This document shows, piece after piece, positions 23,248-32,650 of a stretch of 36,452 nucleotides of DNA (positions are counted from its first letter, which is position 1; each line of letters begins with the position of its first letter). The translations under genes were made by a program, and so were the position numbers. The stretch is from Chloroflexota bacterium (lineage in GTDB: Bacteria > Chloroflexota > Dehalococcoidia > SZUA-161 > SpSt-899): positions 1-36,452 of the forward strand of contig JABMQN010000197.1 of NCBI GenBank assembly GCA_013203045.1. Reading direction: 5' to 3'. The notes beneath the pieces are model-generated. The model was given only the letters and a program-made list of their open reading frames with translations. It was not told where the DNA came from and did not search any database.

Positions 23248-26200
23248 ATGATGACAAAGATTAGGTTGGCAGTTATTTTCCTGATAGTTCTGATGCTGTT
23301 AACCGGCAACCTGAATAGTGCATTGTTACACCCTACGACTTTAGTATCTGCTGAAGAGGCAGCAGGCCAGGGTTATTCGGCAATGATACTCTCTTCAGAA
23401 GAGCTTCAAAGATGGATTGAACATCGCGAGAGCTTACCTGAAGCCAATGTTGTCCCTAAATTCGAAAGTCAAAGCCAAATGGACTTAGGGGCAGGTGAAG
23501 GATCCTATAGTTTATTAAATCATCTGGAATATGTTCCCATTGAGCGTGACCAAGGTGATTGTGGTGATTGCTGGCAATGGGCTGGTACCGGGATTTTGGA
23601 AATAGCCCAGGACGCCCAGATTGGAATAAAGGACAGGCTTTCCATTCAATATATGAATTCTTGTGGTGGGTGTGGGTGCTCGGGAGGCATTTTGTCAGAC
23701 GTGGTAGATTTCTACAATACCACCGGGAAGGCTATTCCATGGTCTAACACAAACGCCGCCTGGCAGGACGGTGATGAATCATGCGATACCAGTTGCGGTT
23801 CGGTTTCTGCCACACCATACTATCCGATTACTTCTATCGCAGAGGAAAGAGTATCCACCTGGGATTGGCAAGATAATGAAATGATAGAGATAAATCAGGC
23901 CACAGCCATCAGCGAAGTTAAGAACATCCTTGATCAGGACAAGGCAATACAACTCGGCATGATTTGGCCTAATACGGCCGACTTTACCGACTGGGCACTT
24001 TGGTGGCTAACCAATGACGAAGATGACATTTGGAATCCGGATTACTCTTCCGGCCACACCTGGGTAGAAGGAGAAGGTAGTGGGCATGCGATTCTGGTTG
24101 TTGGCTATAATGATGGACCGGGAACGGACAGCGATTATTGGGTTCTACTGAACAGTTGGGGAACAACACCAAATCGCCCCAACGGCCTTTTTCGGCTCGA
24201 TATGAACCTAGACTACGGCAGCTACGCATTGGGCACAGGCTACCCCAAGTATCCTCTTCTATGGTGGGAAACTCTCGATGTCACTTTCCCTGCAACGCCT
24301 GAGCTAGTACTTTCCTCGGCGACCTATGACACAGAGGAAGACGCTGGATCTGCAACCATCACTGTCAATTTGTCTGAAACCGCTCCATACCCGATTACAG
24401 TCGATTATTCCACGAGTGACGGCACGGCCACAGCAGGCACTGACTACACAGCAACTTATGGCACACTCACTTTCGATCCAGGTGACACTACTGAGACATT
24501 CTCTGTTCCTATCACTGATGATAGCGTGTTCGAAGCGGATGAGACCGTTAATCTAACACTAGGCAATCCGAACAATGCAAGTCTCGGAAGCCCGAATGCA
24601 GCGACGCTCACCATAACCAGCAATGATGTGCCGGAAGCAGCATTTTCATCTGTGACATATTCCGTAGCCGAGAACGTTTCCAGCGGGACAGCCACTATCA
24701 CTGTGAACCTTTCGCAGGCCATAGGAGATACTGTCACCGTCAACTACGCCACCGGTGACGGCACAGCCTTGGCAATTTCAGACTATACAACGACGAGTGG
24801 TACGCTTACCTTCGCTGCAGGTGTTACCAGTCAGACCTTCGATATTCCCATGGTTGATGACACTATAGCTGAAGATATGAATGAAACGGTGATACTCTCG
24901 CTGACCAGTTCTGGATATGCTATCATTGGATCACCCAACCCGGCTACGCTCACTATCCAGGATGATGACGCGCCGGATATAACATTTTCTTCAGCTACTT
25001 ACCCCGTAACTGAAGGAATTCCAACGGCCACCATCGAAGCTATTCTTTCGGGAACCAGTACTGCTACCGTCTCGGTCGGCTATTCAACCAGTGATGGGAC
25101 AGCTACCGGAGGTATCGATTACTCCACATCTAGCGGTACGTTGACCTTCTCTGCAGGGGATACCAGTAAAACTTTCACCGTTTCCATAAATGATGACGCT
25201 TTCGTAGAACTGGATGAAACCGTTAATCTGACTCTTAGCAATCCCGTCAATGCCGTATTGGGAGGAACCACTTCGGCCACGCTCACAATATCTAGTGATG
25301 ACGTCTCTTCCGTGTTCCTTGCCACCGATAGCTATGGCGTATCTGAAGATGGTAGTTCTGTGAATATCGCGGTCATGATTTCGCCTACGGGTCATCCAGC
25401 GCCAATCACGGTTAACTACGCCACCAGTGACGGCTCAGCCCTGGCCAGTGTCGATTACATTGCAACGAGTGGCACGCTCACCTTTGAACCAGACGATTTT
25501 CTGGAATCCTTCAGCGTCTCGATAATTGATGACGGTATTGCGGAGGGAGATGAGACTATCTCGCTCACATTGAGCAATGCTAACAATGCCAATCTGGTAT
25601 CACCGGGAACAGCAACGCTGACAATATTCGATGATGATGCGCCCGATATAACCTTCTCTTCTGGCAGTTATACTGTAGCTGAGAATGTTGCGAGTGGAAC
25701 AGCCACGATCGCGGTGGTACTCTCGGGAACCAGCACCCAAACCATCGTGGTTAACTATGCCACCAGTGACGGTACAGCTACGGGAGGCACTGATTACACC
25801 GCAGTCAGTGGCACGCTTAGTTTCGCCGCAGGAGATACCAGCAAAACGTTCTCCATTGCCATAAATGATGATGGCATTGCCGAAGGTTCGGAGACAATTG
25901 ATCTCCAACTGAGCAATGCAGCTAATGCCAATCTGGGAACTCCCAGTACAGCCACACTCACCATATTAGATGACGATGCGCCGGATGTGGTATTCTCATC
26001 GGTTACTTACAATGTGGCTGAAGGAACTCCTACAGCAACCATCACAACGATACTCTCAGGAACCAGCGCTGCTACTATTACGGTCAACTATGTTACTAGT
26101 GACGGCACGGCCATTGCAGGTTCAGACTATACCGCAACCAGTGGCACATCGAGCTTTGCCGCGGGGGATACCAGTAAAACCTTCACGATCCCCATCATCG

Positions 26201-27765
26201 ATGACATTACAGTGGAAGCAGATGAAACTGTTTCGTTAACACTGAGTAATCCCGTTGATGCGAATCTGGGGACGCCAAACTCGGCTACTCTCATCATAAG
26301 CAGTAGTGATGTACCGGAAGTGGCTTTCTCCACAGATGCATATTCGGTGGCTGAAAATGTCGCCAGCGGGACAGCTACTATCACGGTAGAACTCTCGCAA
26401 TCCCCGCTTTCTCTGGTCACGGTAAACTATGCCTCCAGCGATGGCACAGCCACAAGAGGCTCCGATTACACAACAGTCAGCGGCACCCTGAGCTTCGCCG
26501 CGGGGGACACCAGTGAAACCTTCTCTGTTCCCATCACTGATGATAGTGATTTGGAAACAAATGAGACGGTTACTCTGACACTAAGCAATCCCAGCGGTGC
26601 CACGCTAGGGATACAGAATACAGCTACATTGACCATCACCAACGATGATGTGGTGGCGCCAACAGTAATAACAAATGCAGCCAGTAATATAGGCGAGACT
26701 ACGGTCACCCTGAACGGTACTCTTGGTGATTTGGGTGGCGCCCCAACAGTGACAGTTTTCTTCGAGTGGGGAACGAATGCATCCTACAGCAACTCTACTG
26801 ATGCAGTTGTGTTGGATAGTCCCAACAGCTTTACTGCAAATCTCAGCGGGTTGCAGGCTGGTATGACCTATCAGTTCAAAGCAAAGGCAACAAACGATGG
26901 TGGTTCCAGCTATGGTTACAACTATCTTTTCACTACTAATGCAGCCCCATCCGGAGGAGGTGCTGGTGGTGGAGGTGGGGCTGCCGCTGCTGGTGGCGGT
27001 GGCGGAGGTGGTGTCGTCACGCCGATAAACGTTGCACCTATATCTGTACCCAAATCCAATCCGGCACCGATACCGAAATCTGCCCCCGTGTCAATTCCTG
27101 AACCGCCAGTTACTGCACCGCCCCCGGCTCCGGTTATTGAGCTTCCATCAATAGTAACTATAGATTTGGCAAACGATGCGAGTGGCGTAGTTACCACCAC
27201 AGCCATTGTTCGTTCTGATGCCGGCGAGTGCAATCTCACTATCCCAGAGGGCACAGAAAGTAAAACCAGAGAAGGTGAGGCCCTGAGCCAGATAACCATG
27301 GAAGCGATGGAAGAACTACCATCACCATCAGAAAACTCCAATATTATAGGTGTAGCCTACGACTTTGGGCCCGATGGAGCCACCTTCGATCCACCGATAC
27401 CCCTCAATTTCACCTACGATGATTCCATCCTGCCGGAAGGTACTACCGAAGCGAATCTGGTGATTGCGGTATGGGATAGTGAATCCGGGACATGGATTGA
27501 GTTGGAAAGTGTCGTTGATCCAAATACGAATACCATCATAACAGAGATCAGTCACTTCTCCATCTATAGTATTATTGTGCGAAGTGATATTGCTGAAGAT
27601 GCACTGAATAACGAAGCGGAGACTATAATTGAACCTGAAACAACTGAAACTCCAGTTGTAAACTGGGCAATCCTAGGTATGATAATTGCTGGTGCATTGG
27701 TATTCATTGCTGCGATCGTGTCCCTTATTATGCTGCGGGAGCGACGTGCACTTAGGCATTCTTGA
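23248..27765 (+). CDS. Secreted, membrane-anchored papain-like cysteine protease with seven Calx-beta domains
   Basis: A 1505-residue surface protein. A signal peptide (about 1-35) is followed by a C1A (papain) protease domain: oxyanion Gln102 and nucleophile Cys108 in DQGDCGDCW, the GCGCSGG segment, His280 in GSGHAILVVGY and Asn302 in LLNSWGT. The full triad is present, with no long pro-domain seen. Seven Calx-beta domains of about 112 residues follow (about 352-1136), each with the TSDGTAxxGxDYT and DDxxxExxET motifs that bind calcium. Next come a fibronectin-III-like domain (NAASNIGETTVTLNG), a Gly-rich run, a Pro-rich linker, a beta domain, a transmembrane helix (about 1467-1492) and a short basic tail. 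RBS AAGGAGG is 10 nt upstream; ATG 23251 is an alternative. It may digest or bind proteins at the surface. Confidence 0.9.
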   Translation: MMTKIRLAVIFLIVLMLLTGNLNSALLHPTTLVSAEEAAGQGYSAMILSSEELQRWIEHRESLPEANVVPKFESQSQMDLGAGEGSYSLLNHLEYVPIERDQGDCGDCWQWAGTGILEIAQDAQIGIKDRLSIQYMNSCGGCGCSGGILSDVVDFYNTTGKAIPWSNTNAAWQDGDESCDTSCGSVSATPYYPITSIAEERVSTWDWQDNEMIEINQATAISEVKNILDQDKAIQLGMIWPNTADFTDWALWWLTNDEDDIWNPDYSSGHTWVEGEGSGHAILVVGYNDGPGTDSDYWVLLNSWGTTPNRPNGLFRLDMNLDYGSYALGTGYPKYPLLWWETLDVTFPATPELVLSSATYDTEEDAGSATITVNLSETAPYPITVDYSTSDGTATAGTDYTATYGTLTFDPGDTTETFSVPITDDSVFEADETVNLTLGNPNNASLGSPNAATLTITSNDVPEAAFSSVTYSVAENVSSGTATITVNLSQAIGDTVTVNYATGDGTALAISDYTTTSGTLTFAAGVTSQTFDIPMVDDTIAEDMNETVILSLTSSGYAIIGSPNPATLTIQDDDAPDITFSSATYPVTEGIPTATIEAILSGTSTATVSVGYSTSDGTATGGIDYSTSSGTLTFSAGDTSKTFTVSINDDAFVELDETVNLTLSNPVNAVLGGTTSATLTISSDDVSSVFLATDSYGVSEDGSSVNIAVMISPTGHPAPITVNYATSDGSALASVDYIATSGTLTFEPDDFLESFSVSIIDDGIAEGDETISLTLSNANNANLVSPGTATLTIFDDDAPDITFSSGSYTVAENVASGTATIAVVLSGTSTQTIVVNYATSDGTATGGTDYTAVSGTLSFAAGDTSKTFSIAINDDGIAEGSETIDLQLSNAANANLGTPSTATLTILDDDAPDVVFSSVTYNVAEGTPTATITTILSGTSAATITVNYVTSDGTAIAGSDYTATSGTSSFAAGDTSKTFTIPIIDDITVEADETVSLTLSNPVDANLGTPNSATLIISSSDVPEVAFSTDAYSVAENVASGTATITVELSQSPLSLVTVNYASSDGTATRGSDYTTVSGTLSFAAGDTSETFSVPITDDSDLETNETVTLTLSNPSGATLGIQNTATLTITNDDVVAPTVITNAASNIGETTVTLNGTLGDLGGAPTVTVFFEWGTNASYSNSTDAVVLDSPNSFTANLSGLQAGMTYQFKAKATNDGGSSYGYNYLFTTNAAPSGGGAGGGGGAAAAGGGGGGGVVTPINVAPISVPKSNPAPIPKSAPVSIPEPPVTAPPPAPVIELPSIVTIDLANDASGVVTTTAIVRSDAGECNLTIPEGTESKTREGEALSQITMEAMEELPSPSENSNIIGVAYDFGPDGATFDPPIPLNFTYDDSILPEGTTEANLVIAVWDSESGTWIELESVVDPNTNTIITEISHFSIYSIIVRSDIAEDALNNEAETIIEPETTETPVVNWAILGMIIAGALVFIAAIVSLIMLRERRALRHS
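24301..26655 (+). repeat. Seven tandem Calx-beta-coding repeats (about 336 bp each)
   Basis: Each unit starts with an FSSxTYxVxE-type segment and ends with TLTIxxDD. Units 5 to 7 are the most alike at DNA level (shared TTCGCCGC(A/G)GG block), pointing to later duplications; unit 1 is the most diverged. The array is prone to mis-assembly and to copy-number change. Confidence 0.9.
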
Positions 27766-27774
27766 TAAATGCCT
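27754..27774 (+). terminator. Hairpin overlapping the stop codon of the protease gene
   Basis: AGGCATT (27754-27760) pairs perfectly with AATGCCT (27768-27774), loop of 7 nt. The TGA stop lies inside it. There is no T-run after the stem, so termination is only a guess. Confidence 0.3.
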
Positions 27775-27827
27775 GCCTTAATTGATTGCATGCACGAATA
27801 AGATGGTCTTCTTTCCGGAATGCGCTA

Positions 27828-27836
27828 TGTTATAAT
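27828..27836 (+). promoter_or_regulatory. Extended -10 promoter for hemW-lepA
   Basis: TG at 27828-27829, one base, then the consensus TATAAT at 27831-27836. No good -35 is seen, as expected for an extended -10 promoter. The predicted leader to the GTG at 27874 is about 30 nt. Confidence 0.55.
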
Positions 27837-27873
27837 CGAATAGAGATTTACAATTACACTACAACCAACTCTT

Positions 27874-29022
27874 GTGACCAACGAAATCGCTCTCTATATC
27901 CACGTTCCCTTCTGTCGAAGCAGATGTAACTACTGTTCCTTCGTATCCTTCGCAGGTCGTGAGGCTGACATCCCTGCATACGTGAATGCGCTTGAAAAGG
28001 AATTGACTGAACGAGTTAAAGGAGAGAATTTATCCAGCATCTTTTTGGGTGGAGGAACCCCAAGTCTGCTTTCGTCGGACCAACTGAGCCGGATATTGAC
28101 CACAACCCAGAAACTCTTCAATATGAGCAAAACTGTGGAGGTAACCCTGGAGGCCAACCCCGGTACTGTTGACGAGCCCTATCTCACTGCTGTCAGGCAA
28201 CTTGGGGTCAATCGATTGAGCCTTGGGGTACAAAGCATGGATAATGAAACACTCATGCTTCTGGGACGCACTCATTCAACGGCTCAGGCCAGCCAGGCAG
28301 TCCAATTCGCCCGAAATTCCGGTTTTACGAACCTGAGTCTTGATCTGATGTACGGGATACCGGGGCAGTCATTGGCAACATGGCAGGATATTCTTAAGAA
28401 AGCTGTTCAGTTTGAACCGGAACACCTTTCGCTCTATCCTCTGAGCCTTGAAGATGATGTGCCCTTGAACAGTGCAATCCGAAGGGGAGAAACACCCCCG
28501 ATTGATCCTGACCAAACCGCCGAACAATACGAAACCGCCGAGGACTATCTGGCATCTGAGGACTACGTTCACTACGAGATATCCAATTGGGCCAGAGAGG
28601 GTTTCCAGTGTCGGCACAACATGGTCTACTGGCAATGCCTGCCTTATCTAGGAGTTGGCGTTGCTGCTCATTCCTATATCGATGGACATCGTCAGGCTAA
28701 TACGCACTATCTTGATGAATACATTCGCATGTTCCAGCCTGGTGCACTCTGCCACCCAGAGACGGATGAGGAGATCAAACCAGAGACACAACTCGCCGAA
28801 GCCATTATAATGGGACTTAGACTAAATTGTGGCATTGAGTTTGCCGATTTTAAAGACCGGTTTGGAGTCGATCTGACCAGCCGATACGGTCAGGAAATAG
28901 AGGAACTGACTCAATTAGGACTCATCGAGACCAGTGACCAGAGTATTCGACTGACACGGCGCGGCAGACTTTTAGGAAACGAGGTATTCTGGCGATTCCT
29001 GCCAGAATGTGAGGATAGTTAA
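27874..29022 (+). CDS. hemW: HemW-type radical SAM protein (heme chaperone, HemN-like)
   Basis: A 382-residue radical SAM protein beginning with the cluster motif CRSRCNYCSF (C14, C18, C21). The position after the third Cys plus one is Phe, where true coproporphyrinogen dehydrogenase HemN has a fourth Cys, so this is the HemW branch, which binds and hands on heme rather than making protoporphyrinogen. FLGGGTPSLLS and LSLGVQSMDNETLMLLGRTH are typical. Translation starts with GTG at 27874, as no ATG fits upstream of the CxxxCxxC; no clear Shine-Dalgarno is present. The stop is 5 nt before the lepA start, so the two genes are co-transcribed. Confidence 0.9.
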   Translation: MTNEIALYIHVPFCRSRCNYCSFVSFAGREADIPAYVNALEKELTERVKGENLSSIFLGGGTPSLLSSDQLSRILTTTQKLFNMSKTVEVTLEANPGTVDEPYLTAVRQLGVNRLSLGVQSMDNETLMLLGRTHSTAQASQAVQFARNSGFTNLSLDLMYGIPGQSLATWQDILKKAVQFEPEHLSLYPLSLEDDVPLNSAIRRGETPPIDPDQTAEQYETAEDYLASEDYVHYEISNWAREGFQCRHNMVYWQCLPYLGVGVAAHSYIDGHRQANTHYLDEYIRMFQPGALCHPETDEEIKPETQLAEAIIMGLRLNCGIEFADFKDRFGVDLTSRYGQEIEELTQLGLIETSDQSIRLTRRGRLLGNEVFWRFLPECEDS

Positions 29023-29027
29023 GAAAC

Positions 29028-30848
29028 ATGGATCAGTCTTTAACCAGAAATTTTTGTATCATTGCACACATCGATCATGGCAAATCGACTCTAGCCGATC
29101 GCCTTATCGAAATGACCGGCGGTATGAGAGGTGATGATATCCGCGAGCAGGTGCTGGACAGCATGGATCTGGAGCGCGAACGGGGCATCACTATTAAAGC
29201 CAAAGCTATTCGTCTCGGCTATGAGGCAGTAGATGGTAGTATCTATCGACTGAACCTCATCGATACACCCGGACACGTGGATTTTTCCTACGAAGTCTCT
29301 CGCACGCTAGCCGCCTGTGAAGGGGCGGTGTTGGTTATAGATGCCACCCAGGGCATCCAGGCGCAGACTCTGGCGCATATCTACGTTGCTATGGAACGTG
29401 ATCTGGAAATTATACCGGTTCTAAATAAGATCGACCTGCCGGGGGCTGAACCGGACCGCGTCCTCGATGAGATCGAAAGCGTACTGGGATATGATCCCCA
29501 GACAGTAGTTTCCATTAGCGCTAAAACCGGCGAGGGTGTACCTGAACTCGTAGAGGCGATCGTTCGTTGTGTCCCTGCTCCAAAAGGCGATGTGCAGCTT
29601 CCACTTCGAGCACTCATTTTCGATTCGCACTATGATCCGTACAAAGGTGTGATGGCCTATATTCGGGTAGTGGATGGTCACATATTCAAGGGAAGTAATC
29701 TGCGCCTCATGGCACAGAAAACCGAATTCGAAGTGCTGGATACCGGTTGTTTTATACCTGAGCCCAGTTCGCTAAATCAGCTTTTGGCCGGGGATGTCGG
29801 CTACATTGCCACGGGACTAAAAAGTATCGGAGATTGTCAAGTAGGTGACACCGTGACCACAGCATCAAAAGGAGCTAAACAGGTTCTCGAAGGGTATCGA
29901 CCTGCCAAACCAATGGTATTTGCAGGCATCTATCCAACCGAGCCCGGTGAATATGATGGACTCCGCAGTGCCACCGAAAAGCTGAGCCTTAACGATGCAT
30001 CTTTTTCGTACGAACCGGAATCAAGCCCTCTCCTCGGCTTTGGCTTCCGCTGCGGTTTTCTTGGACTTTTGCACCTAGACATTGTACGCGAGCGACTGGA
30101 AAGGGAATTCGCACTATCCCTGATAGTAACAGCACCGAGTGTCCGGTATATGATCACTAAAACCAGTGGACAAACCGTGATTGTAACGAATCCAACTGAT
30201 CTCCCGATGCCCACTGTAATTGAGAAACTGGAAGAGCCCTGGGTCAGTATATCAGTGGTTACTCCATCGAAGTTCATTGGACCTTTGATGGAATTAGTCA
30301 TGGAAAACGAGGGTATCTACAAACACACGGAGTATTTGGGACAGCAGTCTCTGGGTGAACTCGGCCAACGAGTCAAGCTCGAATATGATATGCCCCTGAG
30401 GTCCATATTGACGACATTTTATGACCAGGTAAAGAGCCGTAGCCAGGGTTATGCATCACTCGATTATGAGCTTCAAGGGTACCGTGAATCGCGACTGGTG
30501 AAACTGGATATAATGGTGAATGAATTACTGGTGGATGCCTTTAGCCGAGTGGTTACTCCGAACAAGGCACATGACGTTGGAAAAGCGATGGTGAACAAGC
30601 TCAAAGAAGTCATTCCTCGTCAACTGTTCAAAATCCCCATTCAAGCCGCGATTGGGAGCAAAATCGTAGCTCGGGCCGATATACCAGCCAAACGTAAGGA
30701 CGTGCTGGCTAAATGCTATGGTGGTGACGTCACCAGAAAGCGCAAGCTTCTCGAAAAGCAGAAAGAAGGCAAAAAGAAGATGAAACAGATCGGCAGTGTT
30801 GAAGTCCCCAAAGAAGCCTTTATGGACGTTGTGAAGCTCAGTTCTTAG
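29028..30848 (+). CDS. lepA: Elongation factor 4 (LepA), back-translocating GTPase
   Basis: A 606-residue ribosome-associated GTPase of normal length. G1 is AHIDHGKST, G2 lies in RERGITIKAKA, G3 is DTPGHVDF and G4 is NKIDLPGA. The EF-G-like domains II, III and V follow and the LepA-specific C-terminal domain ends in a lysine-rich tail (KRKLLEKQKEGKKKMKQIGSVEVP), a hallmark that separates it from EF-G. The ATG is 5 nt after hemW with GAGGA about 13 nt upstream, so coupling with hemW is likely. The effector segment reads KAKAIRL, as in several Chloroflexota. Confidence 0.97.
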   Translation: MDQSLTRNFCIIAHIDHGKSTLADRLIEMTGGMRGDDIREQVLDSMDLERERGITIKAKAIRLGYEAVDGSIYRLNLIDTPGHVDFSYEVSRTLAACEGAVLVIDATQGIQAQTLAHIYVAMERDLEIIPVLNKIDLPGAEPDRVLDEIESVLGYDPQTVVSISAKTGEGVPELVEAIVRCVPAPKGDVQLPLRALIFDSHYDPYKGVMAYIRVVDGHIFKGSNLRLMAQKTEFEVLDTGCFIPEPSSLNQLLAGDVGYIATGLKSIGDCQVGDTVTTASKGAKQVLEGYRPAKPMVFAGIYPTEPGEYDGLRSATEKLSLNDASFSYEPESSPLLGFGFRCGFLGLLHLDIVRERLEREFALSLIVTAPSVRYMITKTSGQTVIVTNPTDLPMPTVIEKLEEPWVSISVVTPSKFIGPLMELVMENEGIYKHTEYLGQQSLGELGQRVKLEYDMPLRSILTTFYDQVKSRSQGYASLDYELQGYRESRLVKLDIMVNELLVDAFSRVVTPNKAHDVGKAMVNKLKEVIPRQLFKIPIQAAIGSKIVARADIPAKRKDVLAKCYGGDVTRKRKLLEKQKEGKKKMKQIGSVEVPKEAFMDVVKLSS

Positions 30849-30967
30849 AATGCCTGACTGGCTACGTTGGTGTACATCTCTTTGTGACTTGCCCTGAGAG
30901 ACTTCTGAAATCTTCTTGCATTTTCTACTAAGAAGCATACAATGGATGTGCTACAAGGAGATAGACC
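30849..30967 (+). other. Spacer after lepA, no clear terminator
   Basis: This is the first part of a 552-nt region (30849-31400) without a full gene. No strong hairpin with T-run was seen after lepA. A TACAAT (about 30937-30942) ahead of the short ORF at 30968 could be a -10 box. Further on are the short ORF, a non-coding stretch (31052-31190) with nothing recognised, and a MITE-like element. Confidence 0.3.
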
Positions 30968-31051
30968 ATGCAAAACAAGCCTCTTGTTTTGCTGTTGTTC
31001 TGCTTCTCAGTTGTTACTAACGTCTGTGCCGGATCGCCGGTTGATAATTGA
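30968..31051 (+). CDS. 27-residue orphan signal-peptide-like ORF
   Basis: A short ORF with an excellent RBS (AAGGAGATAGACC before the ATG) that codes a near-perfect secretion signal: MQNKPLVLLLFCFSVVTNVC, then AGSPVDN and a stop. It could be the intact start of a decayed secreted-protein gene (the sequence after the stop shows no continuing frame), or a real small membrane peptide. No family recognised. Confidence 0.45.
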   Translation: MQNKPLVLLLFCFSVVTNVCAGSPVDN

Positions 31052-31190
31052 CAGATGCTAATGGTAAAACCTTCAGCAGTATCGACTAGGAGACAGGTAT
31101 TTAATCAGGCTGTTGTTTTTCGTGGCAATACCATAATGCCTCTTGGTTGAATACACAGTGACCTTGGAAAAAATCGGGGCTGTTTAGAAT

Positions 31191-31306
31191 GTAGCGCGAA
31201 GTTTTAGTCTCGCCTTTGCCCTTTGGGATGTGCCAGCCGAAGTTAGACGAAGGATGGCTTCGGCGGACTCAACCTCCCACGAAGCGATCCTGAAGGATCG
31301 CGCTAC
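31191..31306. mobile_element. MITE-like element with 9-bp terminal inverted repeats
   Basis: A 116-bp non-coding element bounded by GTAGCGCGA (31191-31199) and its exact complement TCGCGCTAC (31298-31306). Inside are GCCGAAG (31236-31242) pairing with CTTCGGC (31258-31264) and a perfect hairpin GCGATCC-TGAA-GGATCGC (31284-31301). It has no coding capacity. The layout fits a miniature inverted-repeat element or REP-type sequence. It sits close before the phosphofructokinase gene. No target-site duplication was identified. Confidence 0.55.
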
Positions 31307-31400
31307 GTGACAGGTTGGGGGTGAAAGGCTTTTGAGCCCTGGCAAAATGCAAGCTGAAGTCAAAATTAAACAGCCTAAATATCAAGATGGAGGTATAGCT

Positions 31401-32603
31401 GTGACAAATATCAATACGAAAAAGGGCGTTATCGGAATTTTGACTGGCGGGGGAGACGTTCCAGGATTAAATCCGGCAATTCGAGCGGTCACTATCAGAG
31501 CCCTTAGAGAAGGTTATCAAGTCATTGGTATTCGCCGAGGCTGGGCCGGATCCATCGATATTATTCGTGATAAAAAGGCGGACAACAGCAATAATTATCA
31601 GACCCTCACTGAAGAGATCGTTAACAAAGCAGGGAGAACGGGTGGCACATTCCTGCATAGCTCTCGCACACATCCCGGCCATATAGCCGCAGCAAATGTC
31701 CCCGATCATTTGAAAGACACCTACAATGAAGAAATAAATGATATAACACCCGAGGTGCTGAAAAACCTGGATTTCTTAGGAATTGACTATCTTATTCCCA
31801 TTGGGGGTGATGATACCCTCAGTTATGCCGTTCGCATGTACCGGGAAGGAGTGAAAGTGGTTGCTATGCCCAAAACGATGGATAACGATGTTCCCGGGAC
31901 TGACTATTGTATTGGATTCAGTACGTGCGTTACCAGAACAATACAGATGACCAACAATTTGCGCACGTCAGCAGGATCGCATGAAAGGTTCCTCGTTCTG
32001 GAGGTATTCGGACGTTATGCCGGTTTTACGGCCATGTTGCCCACCATGGCCGGCGCAGCAAACAGGTGTGTGATACCGGAGTACAAGTTCAGTATTGAGA
32101 AGCTGACAGAATTACTATCTGAGGACCGGCGAAAAAACCCCAGCAATTATTCCGTTGTTCTCGTCTCGGAAGGAGCTACGTTTGAAGACTGTGACATGGT
32201 TTACTGTGATACTGCCCTCGATGCTTTCGGGCATGCCAAGTTAGGTGGCATTGGAGATATTGTTTCAGCACAATTGAAAGATCTTTCACCCAAGTATAAT
32301 AACGGAAAACCAGTGAACGTTATCAATCAGAAACTGGGTTATTTGGTTCGTGGTGGCGACCCTGATGCCATTGACTCCATTGTTCCTATGGCTTATGGTA
32401 ACCAGGCATTGGATCTAATCCTTGATGGAATTCATGGCCGACTTGTTGTTTTGAAGAACGGACGATATGATAATATGCCCATCGATGCAGTTACCAGTTC
32501 CAAAAAGATAGTGGATGTGGAGAAGCATTACAATACCGATCGCCTGCGCCCCCATTATCACAGTTTCGAGATGAAGCCATTATTTATAATGACCAGTGAA
32601 TGA
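31401..32603 (+). CDS. 6-phosphofructokinase, probably pyrophosphate-dependent
   Basis: A 400-residue phosphofructokinase, making fructose 1,6-bisphosphate from fructose 6-phosphate. The phosphoryl-donor loop starts GILTGGGDVPGLN. Two residues that separate donor types point to PPi: GGDDT has Asp where ATP enzymes have Gly, and MPKTMDND has Lys where ATP enzymes have Gly. PPi-type enzymes are reversible and common in anaerobes. The frame is open back to a TTG at 31332, but GTG at 31401 has a fine RBS (TGGAGGT, 7 nt before) and starts at the family N-terminus, so it was chosen. The MITE-like element is less than 100 bases upstream. Downstream gene is convergent. Confidence 0.92.
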   Translation: MTNINTKKGVIGILTGGGDVPGLNPAIRAVTIRALREGYQVIGIRRGWAGSIDIIRDKKADNSNNYQTLTEEIVNKAGRTGGTFLHSSRTHPGHIAAANVPDHLKDTYNEEINDITPEVLKNLDFLGIDYLIPIGGDDTLSYAVRMYREGVKVVAMPKTMDNDVPGTDYCIGFSTCVTRTIQMTNNLRTSAGSHERFLVLEVFGRYAGFTAMLPTMAGAANRCVIPEYKFSIEKLTELLSEDRRKNPSNYSVVLVSEGATFEDCDMVYCDTALDAFGHAKLGGIGDIVSAQLKDLSPKYNNGKPVNVINQKLGYLVRGGDPDAIDSIVPMAYGNQALDLILDGIHGRLVVLKNGRYDNMPIDAVTSSKKIVDVEKHYNTDRLRPHYHSFEMKPLFIMTSE

Positions 32604-32650
32604 GAGTAATTCTGGATATCGTCCCCTGCAATCGATATGACAAGAAGTTG

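Noticed and set aside
24301-26655. CRISPR or satellite array
   Set aside because: The repeats are about 336 bp, in frame, and code Calx-beta domains; there are no short direct repeats with unique spacers.
26922-27341. Antisense Pro-rich reading frame opposite the Gly-rich linker
   Set aside because: It is a shadow of the Gly- and Pro-rich codons of the protease gene, with no RBS and no domain.
31332-31400. TTG start for phosphofructokinase
   Set aside because: The GTG at 31401 has a strong RBS and starts at the family N-terminus; the extra 23 residues resemble nothing.
32616-32638. ATATCG/CGATAT hairpin between pfk and hicB as a terminator
   Set aside because: Only six A/T-rich pairs, 11-nt loop, no T-run; can easily be chance.
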